From a virus, in IMG/VR virus record IMGVR_UViG_3300022752_000035, positions 1 to 64,000 of that record: a stretch of 64,000 nucleotides of DNA; one strand, given 5' to 3'. The position numbers and the translations under genes were made by a program. The notes under the pieces are model-generated. The model saw only the letters and a program-made list of their open reading frames with translations. It had not been told where the DNA came from and ran no database searches. Of this stretch, positions 8,670 through 16,647 are shown piece by piece (position 1 is the stretch's first letter; each line of letters opens with the position of its first letter).

Positions 8670-8700
8670 TGTGTAAGTGATTTTATAGTTCTTTCTCATT

Positions 8701-9117
8701 GGGCCCGTACTGGTATCGATTTTAAAAATTGGAATTAGAATGCAAGTAGAGTTAAAGTGGACTCTTTAAACAACTTTAAAATACTTAACTGCCAAATCAG
8801 CTAAGTTAAAAGGTAGTTTCTCTTTGAGAGTTTCTCACAAGAAGGACTCCCTAATCGCAGCCTAAAATCTGCGACCTGTTATCTACGACACATCTACTAG
8901 AATAATGGGTATTTAGATGTATATCTTTAAATCCTTTTTATTTAATTTTTAAAGATATTATTTAGGGTGAATGTTACTAAGGTAATATTTATAATTAAAT
9001 GAATAGTTATAGCTCGATTGCTTATTCGACACTATAGCGAAATAACGGAATAAGCTAAACTTGTAGTATTCTAGTTTAACTTTTTAAAAGACAGAGGTTC
9101 AACTCCTCTCGGGTCCA
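8701..9117 (+). ncRNA. ssrA: Transfer-messenger RNA (tmRNA)
   Basis: tmRNA rescues stalled ribosomes: it is charged with alanine, adds a short tag to the nascent protein and supplies a stop codon. The 5' end GGGCCCGTACTGGTATCGA matches the tmRNA consensus, and its first seven bases pair with CGGGTCC at 9110-9116. The T-arm is GAGGTTCAACTCCTC (9094-9108). CCA is not encoded. The tag frame starts at 8791 (after TTAACTGC, as in many tmRNAs) with AKSAKLKG, ends DSLIAA and stops at TAA 8863-8865. The TAA lies in the loop of a TCGCAG/CTGCGA hairpin, the standard helix 5 arrangement. The 24-residue tag is longer than the usual 8-16. The hydrophobic Leu-Ile-Ala-Ala end is a typical protease signal. 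tmRNA is known from some large phages. Confidence 0.93.
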
Positions 9118-9172
9118 AGCTATATCTCATAAAGGATATATATTATAATAAATAAATTAAATTTTTAATTTT

Positions 9173-9178
9173 GTGTAA
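9173..9178 (+). promoter_or_regulatory. GTGTAA-type promoter motif
   Basis: GTGTAATTAAATAA, 11 nt upstream of the start of the structural gene at 9190. The 72 nt between the tmRNA and this gene hold nothing else recognisable except a weak TATATC/GATATA hairpin at about 9121-9141. Confidence 0.45.
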
Positions 9179-9189
9179 TTAAATAACTA

Positions 9190-10578
9190 ATGGTTAATAA
9201 TGTTTTAATTCCAGATCCATCCGAGAAAAGAATATCTCTCGTTTATAATAGTGATAGCGGAGCATTTCAAGCTCTTGATTTTAGTAAAATAGACGATATT
9301 GAAAATATTCTTACAAATGGAATAAATGTTAATGTAGCAAATTTTGCAGCTCAATCAGCGTATGTTGATGCATTTGGCCGTCAAAGAATTTCTAGCCCAT
9401 TTACATTAGCAGATTATTCTCACGTTTATGGAGAAGAAACCGAACTATTAACTAAAACAAGCGGAAATGCTTCATCTGTTACTTTTAATATTAATAAAGC
9501 AAAAGCTGTATTAACAATTGGTACTGGAGTTAATGATTATGCTATTCATCAAAGCAGAATGTATCATCATTATATGCCAGGAAAAAGTCAATTAATTTTT
9601 GAAAGTTTTAATTTTGGCGCTGCAAGATCTGGCACAAATAAAAGAATTGGTCTTTTTGATGATTATAATGGAATATTTTTTCAACAAAGTGGAGATGAAA
9701 CATTATCTATAGTTTTAAGAACTGACATTTCTGGCTCAGTTCAAGAAGACATTATCCCACAAAGTTCTTGGAATATTGATAAATGCAATGGAAGCGGTTC
9801 TTCAACTTTTAATTTAGATCCTACAAAAACTCAACTATTTACTGCAGATTTTCAATGGCTAGGAGTTGGAAGAGTAAGAGCTGGATTTGTACATAATGGA
9901 AATGTAGTTATTGCACATGAATTTTATAATAGCAATAATAAAGATTCTGTATATTGGAGTAATCCAAATTTACCAATTAGATGTGAATTAAGAAATTATG
10001 CAAGTGGCGCAGGAATAACTGGATCAATGGATCAAATTTGTGCTACAGTAATTAGCGAAGGTGGATATAATGAAGCGGGAGTAGATTTTTCAGCAAGAAA
10101 TCTTACAGCAAGATCAGTACCTACAACTAGTCAACTTCCATTAGTTGCAATAGCACTTAAAACTGGATATTATGACAAACCAAATCGAAGCGTTGTTAGA
10201 CCAAATATGGCTAATATTTATACGGCTACTAATGAAATAACTTATGAACTTTGGAGAATTCCAAGTACTGGCCAAATAATTGGTGGCGCTTGGGTAAGTG
10301 CAAATAATGATAGTGTTGTTCAATATAATATTAGTGCAACAAGTGTTAATTTTACTAGTGGTATGCTAATAGATGCTGGATATTGTATTGCTGGAGGTCA
10401 AGGAGCAGGAAAATTTAGCGCTCAATCTCAAATACAAACTTTATCAAGCGCAAAAAGAGGTTATATTAGTCAAAATATTGATAGTACAGATAGTAATGTT
10501 TTTGTTATAGTTGGATCTGGAATTGGTGGTGGAGCCAGTAATACATTCGCATCAATTCAATGGCGAGAAACTAGATAA
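9190..10578 (+). CDS. Phage virion structural protein, 462 aa
   Basis: A beta-rich 462-residue protein with no membrane segment. It contains VDAFGRQRISSPFTLADYSH and FQWLGVGRVRAGFVHNGNVV, which I associate with virion proteins of large marine phages, where they occur in head or appendage decoration genes. The first ~25 residues (PDPSEKRISLVYNSDSGAFQ) are shared with the next gene, which suggests a common attachment module. The GTGTAA motif precedes it. The exact position in the particle cannot be read from sequence. Confidence 0.7.
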   Translation: MVNNVLIPDPSEKRISLVYNSDSGAFQALDFSKIDDIENILTNGINVNVANFAAQSAYVDAFGRQRISSPFTLADYSHVYGEETELLTKTSGNASSVTFNINKAKAVLTIGTGVNDYAIHQSRMYHHYMPGKSQLIFESFNFGAARSGTNKRIGLFDDYNGIFFQQSGDETLSIVLRTDISGSVQEDIIPQSSWNIDKCNGSGSSTFNLDPTKTQLFTADFQWLGVGRVRAGFVHNGNVVIAHEFYNSNNKDSVYWSNPNLPIRCELRNYASGAGITGSMDQICATVISEGGYNEAGVDFSARNLTARSVPTTSQLPLVAIALKTGYYDKPNRSVVRPNMANIYTATNEITYELWRIPSTGQIIGGAWVSANNDSVVQYNISATSVNFTSGMLIDAGYCIAGGQGAGKFSAQSQIQTLSSAKRGYISQNIDSTDSNVFVIVGSGIGGGASNTFASIQWRETR

Positions 10579-10594
10579 TATTTAATATTTTTTA

Positions 10595-10600
10595 GTGTAA
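10595..10600 (+). promoter_or_regulatory. GTGTAA-type promoter motif
   Basis: GTGTAATATTAGTATT runs up to the ATG at 10611. One of the clearest copies of the repeated upstream motif; no -35 box or Shine-Dalgarno sequence is evident. Confidence 0.5.
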
Positions 10601-10610
10601 TATTAGTATT

Positions 10611-11012
10611 ATGGCAAATATCAATATTAATGACCCATCCGAAAAGAGAATATCTTTAGTTTACGATCCTAGCACAGACTCTTATAAAGCTCAAGAAGCT
10701 ATAACAGTAGATGATTTAACATCTAAAGGTTCCACAATGTCTAATTTTACAGTTAGTGGATCAAATGGCACGGTTTTGACCCCAAATTCAGATAGAGAAG
10801 AATTATATGTTCAAAATCTCGCTACAGGTACACTTTTTGTAAAATATGGAGTTGGCGCGCATAGCAGTAGTTTTAATTTTGTTTTAGCTGGTAATACAGC
10901 TGCGAATGCTGGAGATGGTGGAAGTATTAGTGATTTAAATTATACTGGCTTAGTAAGCGTAAGCGGAGCAAATGCTCTAACACCAAATTATATTGCTTGG
11001 GAACGTTCATAA
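10611..11012 (+). CDS. Small virion protein sharing its N-terminus with the 9190-10578 gene product
   Basis: A 133-residue protein. Residues 7-29 (DPSEKRISLVYDPSTDSYKAQ) match the start of the preceding 462-residue protein. The rest (SNGTVLTPNSDREELYVQNL, then LFVKYGVGAHSSSFNFVL) looks like a single small beta-sandwich, as in head decoration or tail appendage proteins of phages. Such domains often read xLxVQNLxTGxLxVKxG. The GTGTAATATT motif lies 10 nt before the ATG. A decoration role is inferred. Confidence 0.65.
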   Translation: MANININDPSEKRISLVYDPSTDSYKAQEAITVDDLTSKGSTMSNFTVSGSNGTVLTPNSDREELYVQNLATGTLFVKYGVGAHSSSFNFVLAGNTAANAGDGGSISDLNYTGLVSVSGANALTPNYIAWERS

Positions 11013-11013
11013 T

Positions 11014-11331
11014 ATGAGAAAAGAACTAGAAATAGATTTCTCTTCTAGTTTTTCTGCTGAAAAGAAAAAAGGTAAAGCACCACTTAATAAACCATTTCGT
11101 CTTCCTTCTGGAAGTAAAAAGAAATTTGGCGTATATGTCAAAAATGATAAAGGTAATGTTGTAATGGTAAAATTTGGTGATCCAAACCTTCGCATTAAAG
11201 ACAATATTCCAGGAAAAAGAAAAAATTTTAGGGCAAGACATAGATGCGATTCAGATCCAAAAGCAAAAGATAAAACTACCCCGAAATATTGGTCCTGTAG
11301 GCAATGGTCCAGTAAAAAATTTGATATTTAA
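11014..11331 (+). CDS. Basic phage protein of the FRARHxCD/YWSC family
   Basis: A 105-residue basic protein. I start at the ATG at 11014, just after the preceding stop at 11012. An in-frame ATG at 10993 would overlap that gene by 20 nt. The motifs KKFGVYVKNDKGNVVMVKFGD and FRARHRCDSD...KTTPKYWSCRQW are found in many phage proteins encoded near head and scaffold genes. The His and two Cys residues could bind a metal ion. Function is unknown. The next gene begins on the last base of its stop codon (TAATG). Confidence 0.7.
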   Translation: MRKELEIDFSSSFSAEKKKGKAPLNKPFRLPSGSKKKFGVYVKNDKGNVVMVKFGDPNLRIKDNIPGKRKNFRARHRCDSDPKAKDKTTPKYWSCRQWSSKKFDI

Positions 11332-12002
11332 TGAATGTTTTTTATAACTACATAGCTTATATTAATGATAAGCCAATATATGTAGGCAAGGGGAAAAATA
11401 AAAGATACATTCATTGTTATAAAAAATTTCCTAATTGTATTGTAAAATTATACAATCAAAATTCTTCTGAAAAAGAAGCCTTTAATTGGGAAATAAATAA
11501 AATAGAAGAAATTGGACTTGAAAATTTAGCTAATAAAGTCCCTGGAGGTTTTGGCGTTGATACAATCTCTAAAAATCCAAATAAACATGATATATGCAAA
11601 CGAATTTCTGAAACAGTTAAAAAGTTACATAAAAATGGCGTTTATCCGCCAAAATATTGGCTAAATGGAGTTAAAGGTATGTTGTCAAAGGAGTCCGTTA
11701 GAAAACGCACTGAGACACAAAAAGGAGTTAAAAAATACATAAAAAATAAAGAAGCATGGAGAAAGAAAATTTCTGAATCATTAAAAGGAGAAAAACATCC
11801 AATGTTTGGTAAAAAATCTTGGAATTCAGGCAAAAAAATGCATATTAAAAATTTAGAATTGGCCAATCAGCGAAAATCTCAAGCAGCCAAAAATAGAAAA
11901 AAATTTAAATGCCAACATTGTTCCTCTATTAAAGAATATGACGCGGGAAATTTATCTAAACATATAAAAGCTTATCATACAAATAATCCAGAAAAAGTGT
12001 AA
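11331..12002 (+). CDS. Free-standing GIY-YIG homing endonuclease with zinc-finger-like C-terminus
   Basis: A 223-residue protein. The GIY-YIG nuclease domain is at the N-terminus: NYIAYINDKPIYVGKG provides the paired motifs, followed by the conserved Arg/Lys region. The middle (KGMLSKESVRKRTETQKG, then GEKHPMFGKKSWNSGKK) carries NUMOD-type DNA-binding motifs, as in T4 Seg endonucleases. The end (CQHCSSIKEYDAGNLSKHIKAYH) is a C2H2-like zinc finger. The gene is wedged between two virion genes in a TAATG overlap, typical for mobile endonucleases that spread between related phages by cutting the allele that lacks them. Confidence 0.9.
   Translation: MNVFYNYIAYINDKPIYVGKGKNKRYIHCYKKFPNCIVKLYNQNSSEKEAFNWEINKIEEIGLENLANKVPGGFGVDTISKNPNKHDICKRISETVKKLHKNGVYPPKYWLNGVKGMLSKESVRKRTETQKGVKKYIKNKEAWRKKISESLKGEKHPMFGKKSWNSGKKMHIKNLELANQRKSQAAKNRKKFKCQHCSSIKEYDAGNLSKHIKAYHTNNPEKV
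11997..12002 (+). promoter_or_regulatory. GTGTAA-type promoter motif overlapping a stop codon
   Basis: GTGTAATATATTACAT upstream of the ATG at 12013. The TAA of the motif is also the stop of the endonuclease gene, so the match could be partly coincidental. Confidence 0.35.
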
Positions 12003-12012
12003 TATATTACAT

Positions 12013-12819
12013 ATGCTTCCAGAAGAAATTAATTTCGAAGTAGAAGTTCAAGCTAAAAGCAAAGGTCTTTGGTACAATATTCAACAAAAGAAAAAAAGAA
12101 TGGGTAAAAACTATCGTCCAGCACCAGAAGGCTCTAAAGATCGTCCAACCCAAGAAGCTATTAAAAAAGCCCAAGCTAGTGATTATTTAAATGAAGAATA
12201 CGAATGGGATGGCGAAACAGAATTTGATCAATCTGAATTATTAAAAATGGATCAAACCCTCGCTCAAGTTGAAGAAGTAGAAGATGAATATGAAGACTAT
12301 AAAGATGATTTTTATGAAATGATTGTTGGATCTATTACTTCTATCGAAGTTCATGCTCAAAATATTTTAAATAAATTAAATGATCCAATGGTACAAGAAA
12401 ACCTTACAGAACCATTTCTGCAACAAATGGCAGCATTAGCAGAAGATTATATGATTACAATTCATAATTTTGTAATGTTTAATAAAGAAAATGAAAATAT
12501 GCAAGAGAGCGAAGCATCTGCTATATTTAAAGTTGGAGATAAAGTCCGTAATATAAATGCAAATTGTAAACATTATAGCAGTGAAGGTACAGTTAAAGAA
12601 ATTCGTGAACTTCCAGAAAATATGGGATATGCAGTTATATATGAATGTTCAAATAATGGTCCAACTTGGAAAGCTGGTGATATGCTAGGAAAAACAGAAA
12701 TACAACTTCAAAAAATTAGCGAAGCAAAATGGAGCAAAGAATACAAAGATAGTATCGACTGTAATAATCCAAAAGGCTTTTCTCAAAAAGCTCATTGTCA
12801 AAGTCTAAAAAAGAAATAA
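12013..12819 (+). CDS. Phage structural or scaffold-associated protein with C-terminal DCNNPKGF motif
   Basis: A 268-residue acidic protein. The N-terminal GLWYNIQQKKKRMGKNYRPA with KDRPTQEAIKKAQ, the helical middle (VGSITSIEVHAQNILNKLND, residues ~113-132), a small KOW-like beta segment (FKVGDKVRNI with SSEGTVKEI) and the C-terminal DCNNPKGFSQKAHCQS motif recur separately in proteins of large marine phages, often linked to prohead protease or scaffold genes. No catalytic site is seen. It probably belongs to the head assembly or virion set of this region. The role is inferred from motif company. Confidence 0.6.
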   Translation: MLPEEINFEVEVQAKSKGLWYNIQQKKKRMGKNYRPAPEGSKDRPTQEAIKKAQASDYLNEEYEWDGETEFDQSELLKMDQTLAQVEEVEDEYEDYKDDFYEMIVGSITSIEVHAQNILNKLNDPMVQENLTEPFLQQMAALAEDYMITIHNFVMFNKENENMQESEASAIFKVGDKVRNINANCKHYSSEGTVKEIRELPENMGYAVIYECSNNGPTWKAGDMLGKTEIQLQKISEAKWSKEYKDSIDCNNPKGFSQKAHCQSLKKK

Positions 12820-12823
12820 TCTT

Positions 12824-13204
12824 ATGGCAAATGAAGGCCTTATCTTTCCAAAACTAAACGAAAGACAAAAAGATCTTTATCTTAAAATTATTACTAATCT
12901 TCAAACTTATGGTTATTTTGATAGAGGAGTTGGTGCTAATGGAATCCATTATGCAGGGGCATCTCAAAATCCATTTAAAGAACAAGGTATAGATTGTGAG
13001 AATTGTGTATTTTATTATCTTGAAGGAGATGCTCCAAGATGTGAATTAGTGCAAGGAGCAATTGAACCAGAAGCAATTTGTAAATTTTGGATTATAAGTG
13101 AAGAAGATATCAGAAAAGAATCACAAGCAGCTTTTAAAGTTTTAAATAAAAAAGATAAAGTTTTTGAATTGAATTATAATATTGAAAATAAGAAAAAAAA
13201 TTAA
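12824..13204 (+). CDS. Small cysteine-motif phage protein, possible iron-sulfur or zinc site
   Basis: A 126-residue protein. Four cysteines are arranged as CENCVFYYLEG...CELVQGAIEPEAICKFW (residues ~61-93), like the Cys spacing of small high-potential iron-sulfur-like domains found in phage proteins. The N-terminal PKLNERQKDLYLKIITNLQTYGYFDRGVGANGIHYAG segment is uncharacterised. It lies 4 nt after the preceding virion-type gene and overlaps the next by 23 nt. The function is unknown, and metal binding is a prediction from the Cys pattern. Confidence 0.6.
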   Translation: MANEGLIFPKLNERQKDLYLKIITNLQTYGYFDRGVGANGIHYAGASQNPFKEQGIDCENCVFYYLEGDAPRCELVQGAIEPEAICKFWIISEEDIRKESQAAFKVLNKKDKVFELNYNIENKKKN

Positions 13205-13715
13205 AAAATGTTTTGGTAAATTAAAACTAATTTTAGTTGGACTCGCAGTAATAATATCTTGGTGGTTTTTCTTTAAATGGGGATTTAATTTTAAACATTA
13301 TACATCAGTAACAAATATACCAAATTCTTGCTTTGTTGATTCTTTGATTTGGGCATCTAAATGTAATTTTTATCTCAAAACTCATACAGAGGTTTGGAAT
13401 ACAATATACTGTTTTACATATTCTTATAAAGATGATCCAGATCTAATTATAGGTCATGCTGTTACAATATTTGAATATGCAAATTCTTTATGGATGTATG
13501 ACCCAAATTGGGGAACTATGCCTATTGCTTCTGCTTTCAACAGAGAAGAATATCAAGAAAAAATAAAACTATACATTACTAAAACTTATGGTATAATAGT
13601 TAAAGAAGGATTTTTTGCAGATGATTGGATATATGTGCAAAGATTAAAAGAAAAAAAGATGAACGAAACTAAACCAGAGGTGTCTATTCATTTAGATGAA
13701 CTCAAAAAGGAGTAA
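13182..13715 (+). CDS. Membrane-anchored cysteine-protease-like protein
   Basis: A 177-residue protein. A very basic N-terminus (KIRKKIKKCFGKLK) is followed by one membrane segment (~residues 15-33) and a soluble domain. Cys50 (IPNSCFVDSL), His92 (LIIGHAVTIF) and Asp107 (WMYDPNWGTM) appear in the order and context of a papain-like or transglutaminase-like catalytic triad, the His strand followed by a YDPNWG turn. The only in-frame start is TTG at 13182, inside the previous gene; the nearby ATG at 13207 is out of frame. The next gene encodes a PEP-CTERM protein 6 nt downstream, so it may process that or another envelope protein. This pairing is inference. It is not an exosortase, which has many membrane spans. 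Confidence 0.6.
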   Translation: MKIRKKIKKCFGKLKLILVGLAVIISWWFFFKWGFNFKHYTSVTNIPNSCFVDSLIWASKCNFYLKTHTEVWNTIYCFTYSYKDDPDLIIGHAVTIFEYANSLWMYDPNWGTMPIASAFNREEYQEKIKLYITKTYGIIVKEGFFADDWIYVQRLKEKKMNETKPEVSIHLDELKKE

Positions 13716-13721
13716 GGAAAT

Positions 13722-16415
13722 ATGAAAATAAACCTATTAAAAGGGTTACTAAAAAATACAGCCGCAAATTTAATTGCGGCTTTTTTAATGTCTGGATCTC
13801 TAGGAAATTCCGCTGTGTTTTTATGGAACAACACAGGATCAGCATGGACATCGGGCACAAGCTGGACAAATGGAGTTCAGCCTTCGTCTACAAGCTCTAG
13901 TACGACTACTGATGAAGTGCAGTTTGGTAATGTTGGAGTTAATTTTAATACTGTTGATTTGACCTCTAGTAGATCCGTTAAGAATCTTACATTTTTAACA
14001 AATGCAAATGCTTATACTATCACAACATCATCAGCGAAAGTATTGACCATAAGCGCAGGGCTCACCAATAACTCTACCGCTACTCAAACATTTAATCTCA
14101 CAGTAGAAAATGCTAATGCTAATAATACTTGGTATCAAACTGCTGGAGGTTCTATGGTGTTTAATAATTTAGTTACTTTAACAACATCTTCATCTAGCAC
14201 ATCTAGGACATTAACATTAGCAGGTGGGGGAACTTTTACATTTAATAATTCTTTAAGTCAAGGAGGTACTTCTACTGCTGGTAAAGTAATTATTAATAAT
14301 GCAGGGGGTACAGTTAATCTTAGTAGTCCGAATACGCTTGGAGGGGGAATCCAAATAATCGCTGGAACTGTTAATTTTAGTAATGCTGGATCATTAGGCA
14401 CAGGTACATTAGAATTAAGTTCTACAACAGGCGCCTCTTATGGTAATAGTATATTAAATAATACTAGCGGATCAGCTATAACATTAACAGGAATCACAGG
14501 AGTATTATGGTCAGGTGTTTCACCTGCTGGGATTCAAATTGGAACGTCGTCTAGCACTTCTGCAAATAATATAGACTTCGGGACAGGCTTAGTAACTACA
14601 ACAACATCCAGAGCAATGAATATTGCAGGAACTGGCGTTACAGTATCTATGGGTATTCTAACAACTACAGGTACTTCAAATGGTTATGTATATACATTTG
14701 ATGGTTTAGGTAATACTATAGACTTAGATGGATGGAAAATTAGCACAGCATCTGCACCGATACAAAATGTTGTTCATCAATTAAAAGGTACTGCTAATGT
14801 TACGATTGGTCTAATTGAAAATGGTACTGCGGGTTGGACTAATGGCGTTGAATTTAATAGCACAGGCACTACAAGAGTAACTGGTAATAACACATATACT
14901 GGTACTACTGGTTATCTTGCTGGAACTAATATTGTTTCTGGTAACAATAGTGCTGCTACTGGTGCTGTTACCATATCAGGCCCTTCAGGTACTACTAAAA
15001 CACCATATGTAAGGTTGGATACAACTAATGCTATTTCTGCTGCTAGTCAAATATCTGGTTCAAGCAGTACTGCAGTTGTAGGTACATTAGACTTTAATGG
15101 CGGTACAGACTATGTATTAAATAGCTTTGGTGGTGGTAATATGAATTTTACTAATTCATTTGCATCACCAGTAACTGTTACTTTCACAAATGCTAATAAC
15201 ATATTGACTTCATCTTCTGGTTCTAGTGGAGGTAGATTAATTTATAATTTAAGCACTAATCTTTTAGTAGTAATGAATGGTGGGCTAGATATTGGATCTT
15301 CTGCTACAGGTATTACTAATACAATTGGTGGTGCTGGCACATGGGATATTAAGGGCGATATTGTTAACAATTCTACAGGCTCTGTAAGAGCATTAAGAAA
15401 AAACGGGACAGGTCTTCTTACTTTAGAAGGAAACAACACATACAATGGTGATACTTCTATTGAAGGTGGCACTTTACAATTACTTGGCACACTAACAAAT
15501 AGTATTGCACAAATAAATGGTGGAACTTTTGATAATAGAGGTACAGCAAATGTAGTTAACCTAAATAGCGGAGTATTTGATTTGAGAGGTACAGCTGGAA
15601 CATTTACTTTAGCAACGGGCACAGCCACAGTAAGATCAGGAGCAACTTTAGGTGATAGCACTCTGAATGGTGGTTTATTAGATGTATATGGAACTGTAGG
15701 ATCTGTAGCGGTTAATTCAAATAGTGTTATTAACGTAAAGAATGGCGGAAGAGTTGGAAGTACGACTGTAGGTGGAGGCACACTTTTAGTAGATGGCACA
15801 GCTGGAGTGACGACAGTAAATTCTGGAACTAGTACCGTTAATAGTGGGGGTGTTATTGGTAATGCTGTCATCAATGGAAGTTTATTGTCTGTAAATGGTA
15901 CAGCTGGAAATATAACAGTAAATACTGGTGGAACTTTAGGAGGATCTGGTTCTGTAGGAGATGTATTATTGAATGGTGGCACATTATCTCCAGGCAATAG
16001 TCCAGGTTTACTAACGACCTCTAGTTTAGATGCATCTAATGGTAATTTTATTTTTCAATTAGGAGCGCCTATAACTAGAGGAGTAACTTATGATGCAATA
16101 GATGTAACTAATCTATTAAAATTAGGAACAAATACAACTTGGCAATTTCAAATTGATAATGGTTATGTTTTTCAAATGAACGATGCTTATGATTTATTTA
16201 ATTGGGGATCTATTGATACTACTGGATTTGATATAACTATATTTCAAACAGCATTACCAAATCTTGATTCAGCAAATACAAATTTGCAATGGGATACTAA
16301 TAATTTTACTACTGATGGTACAATTATGATTATACCTGAACCTTCTCCATTTGGACTTTTAGTACTTGGAGGAACTGCTTTATATGCTCTTAGGAGATTA
16401 AGAAGAAATGGATAA
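13722..16415 (+). CDS. Secreted beta-helix protein with autotransporter-type repeats and PEP-CTERM anchor
   Basis: An 897-residue surface protein. A Lys-rich start and a hydrophobic stretch (NLIAAFLMSGSLG) form a signal peptide. The body is Gly/Asn/Thr-rich repeats; GTGLLTLEGNNTYNGDTSIE followed by GGTLQL is a textbook autotransporter-associated beta-strand repeat, and VNSGTSTVNSGGVIGN shows the later short repeats. The C-terminus is a PEP-CTERM sorting signal: PEP at IPEPSP, hydrophobic LLVLGGTALYAL, then RRLRR. Such tails are cleaved by exosortase in Gram-negative hosts. No beta-barrel follows, so it is not a self-exporting autotransporter. Its G+C content is visibly higher than that of the flanking genes, pointing to acquisition from a host. 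A good Shine-Dalgarno sequence (AAGGAG and AAGG) precedes the ATG. Confidence 0.9.
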   Translation: MKINLLKGLLKNTAANLIAAFLMSGSLGNSAVFLWNNTGSAWTSGTSWTNGVQPSSTSSSTTTDEVQFGNVGVNFNTVDLTSSRSVKNLTFLTNANAYTITTSSAKVLTISAGLTNNSTATQTFNLTVENANANNTWYQTAGGSMVFNNLVTLTTSSSSTSRTLTLAGGGTFTFNNSLSQGGTSTAGKVIINNAGGTVNLSSPNTLGGGIQIIAGTVNFSNAGSLGTGTLELSSTTGASYGNSILNNTSGSAITLTGITGVLWSGVSPAGIQIGTSSSTSANNIDFGTGLVTTTTSRAMNIAGTGVTVSMGILTTTGTSNGYVYTFDGLGNTIDLDGWKISTASAPIQNVVHQLKGTANVTIGLIENGTAGWTNGVEFNSTGTTRVTGNNTYTGTTGYLAGTNIVSGNNSAATGAVTISGPSGTTKTPYVRLDTTNAISAASQISGSSSTAVVGTLDFNGGTDYVLNSFGGGNMNFTNSFASPVTVTFTNANNILTSSSGSSGGRLIYNLSTNLLVVMNGGLDIGSSATGITNTIGGAGTWDIKGDIVNNSTGSVRALRKNGTGLLTLEGNNTYNGDTSIEGGTLQLLGTLTNSIAQINGGTFDNRGTANVVNLNSGVFDLRGTAGTFTLATGTATVRSGATLGDSTLNGGLLDVYGTVGSVAVNSNSVINVKNGGRVGSTTVGGGTLLVDGTAGVTTVNSGTSTVNSGGVIGNAVINGSLLSVNGTAGNITVNTGGTLGGSGSVGDVLLNGGTLSPGNSPGLLTTSSLDASNGNFIFQLGAPITRGVTYDAIDVTNLLKLGTNTTWQFQIDNGYVFQMNDAYDLFNWGSIDTTGFDITIFQTALPNLDSANTNLQWDTNNFTTDGTIMIIPEPSPFGLLVLGGTALYALRRLRRNG
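13760..13786 (+). terminator. Intrinsic terminator hairpin inside the signal-peptide codons
   Basis: AGCCGCAA (13760-13767), a 6-nt loop and TTGCGGCT (13774-13781) form a perfect 8-bp stem followed directly by a run of T (13781-13786). This is a canonical Rho-independent terminator. It lies ~40 nt inside the beta-helix reading frame, so it could attenuate that gene or terminate the upstream transcript. Confidence 0.65.
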
Positions 16416-16647
16416 TAGATTGAAAACTTTATTAAAAGAAACTTATTATATTCCTACTTCTGAACAAACAGAAAAGTTTATACATAACTTTCATCAATAT
16501 AGAGCAAAAAAGAAAGCAGAAGAAAAAACATATTATTCATTAGCATTAGTAATTTTATTGATTGTTACTTTATTAGGATCAATAGCTATAAAAGAAACAA
16601 AAAATAATTTAGATATTCAAACTGCATCAGGTCAAGTTCAAAAATGA
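16408..16647 (+). CDS. Small single-span membrane protein
   Basis: A 79-residue protein with a soluble, basic N-terminal ~45 residues (EQTEKFIHNFHQYRAKKKAEE) and one membrane segment (YSLALVILLIVTLLGSIAI), then a short outside tail. Its ATG overlaps the end of the PEP-CTERM gene by 8 nt and its stop overlaps the next start, so translation is coupled. The layout resembles small anti-sigma-like or assembly factors seen next to surface-protein genes, but no homology is recognised. Confidence 0.6.
   Translation: MDNRLKTLLKETYYIPTSEQTEKFIHNFHQYRAKKKAEEKTYYSLALVILLIVTLLGSIAIKETKNNLDIQTASGQVQK

Noticed and set aside
9088-9117. A separate tRNA gene
   Set aside because: The T-arm and acceptor pair with GGGCCCG 400 nt upstream and there is no anticodon arm, so this is the 3' end of tmRNA.
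13182-13715. An exosortase for the PEP-CTERM protein
   Set aside because: Only one membrane segment and a soluble papain-like triad; exosortases are multi-span membrane proteins.
15242-15997. A 251-codon minus-strand open frame opposite the PEP-CTERM gene
   Set aside because: It is a shadow of the Gly/Asn/Thr repeats on the other strand (Pro/Val/Thr-rich), with no start signals or recognisable domain.
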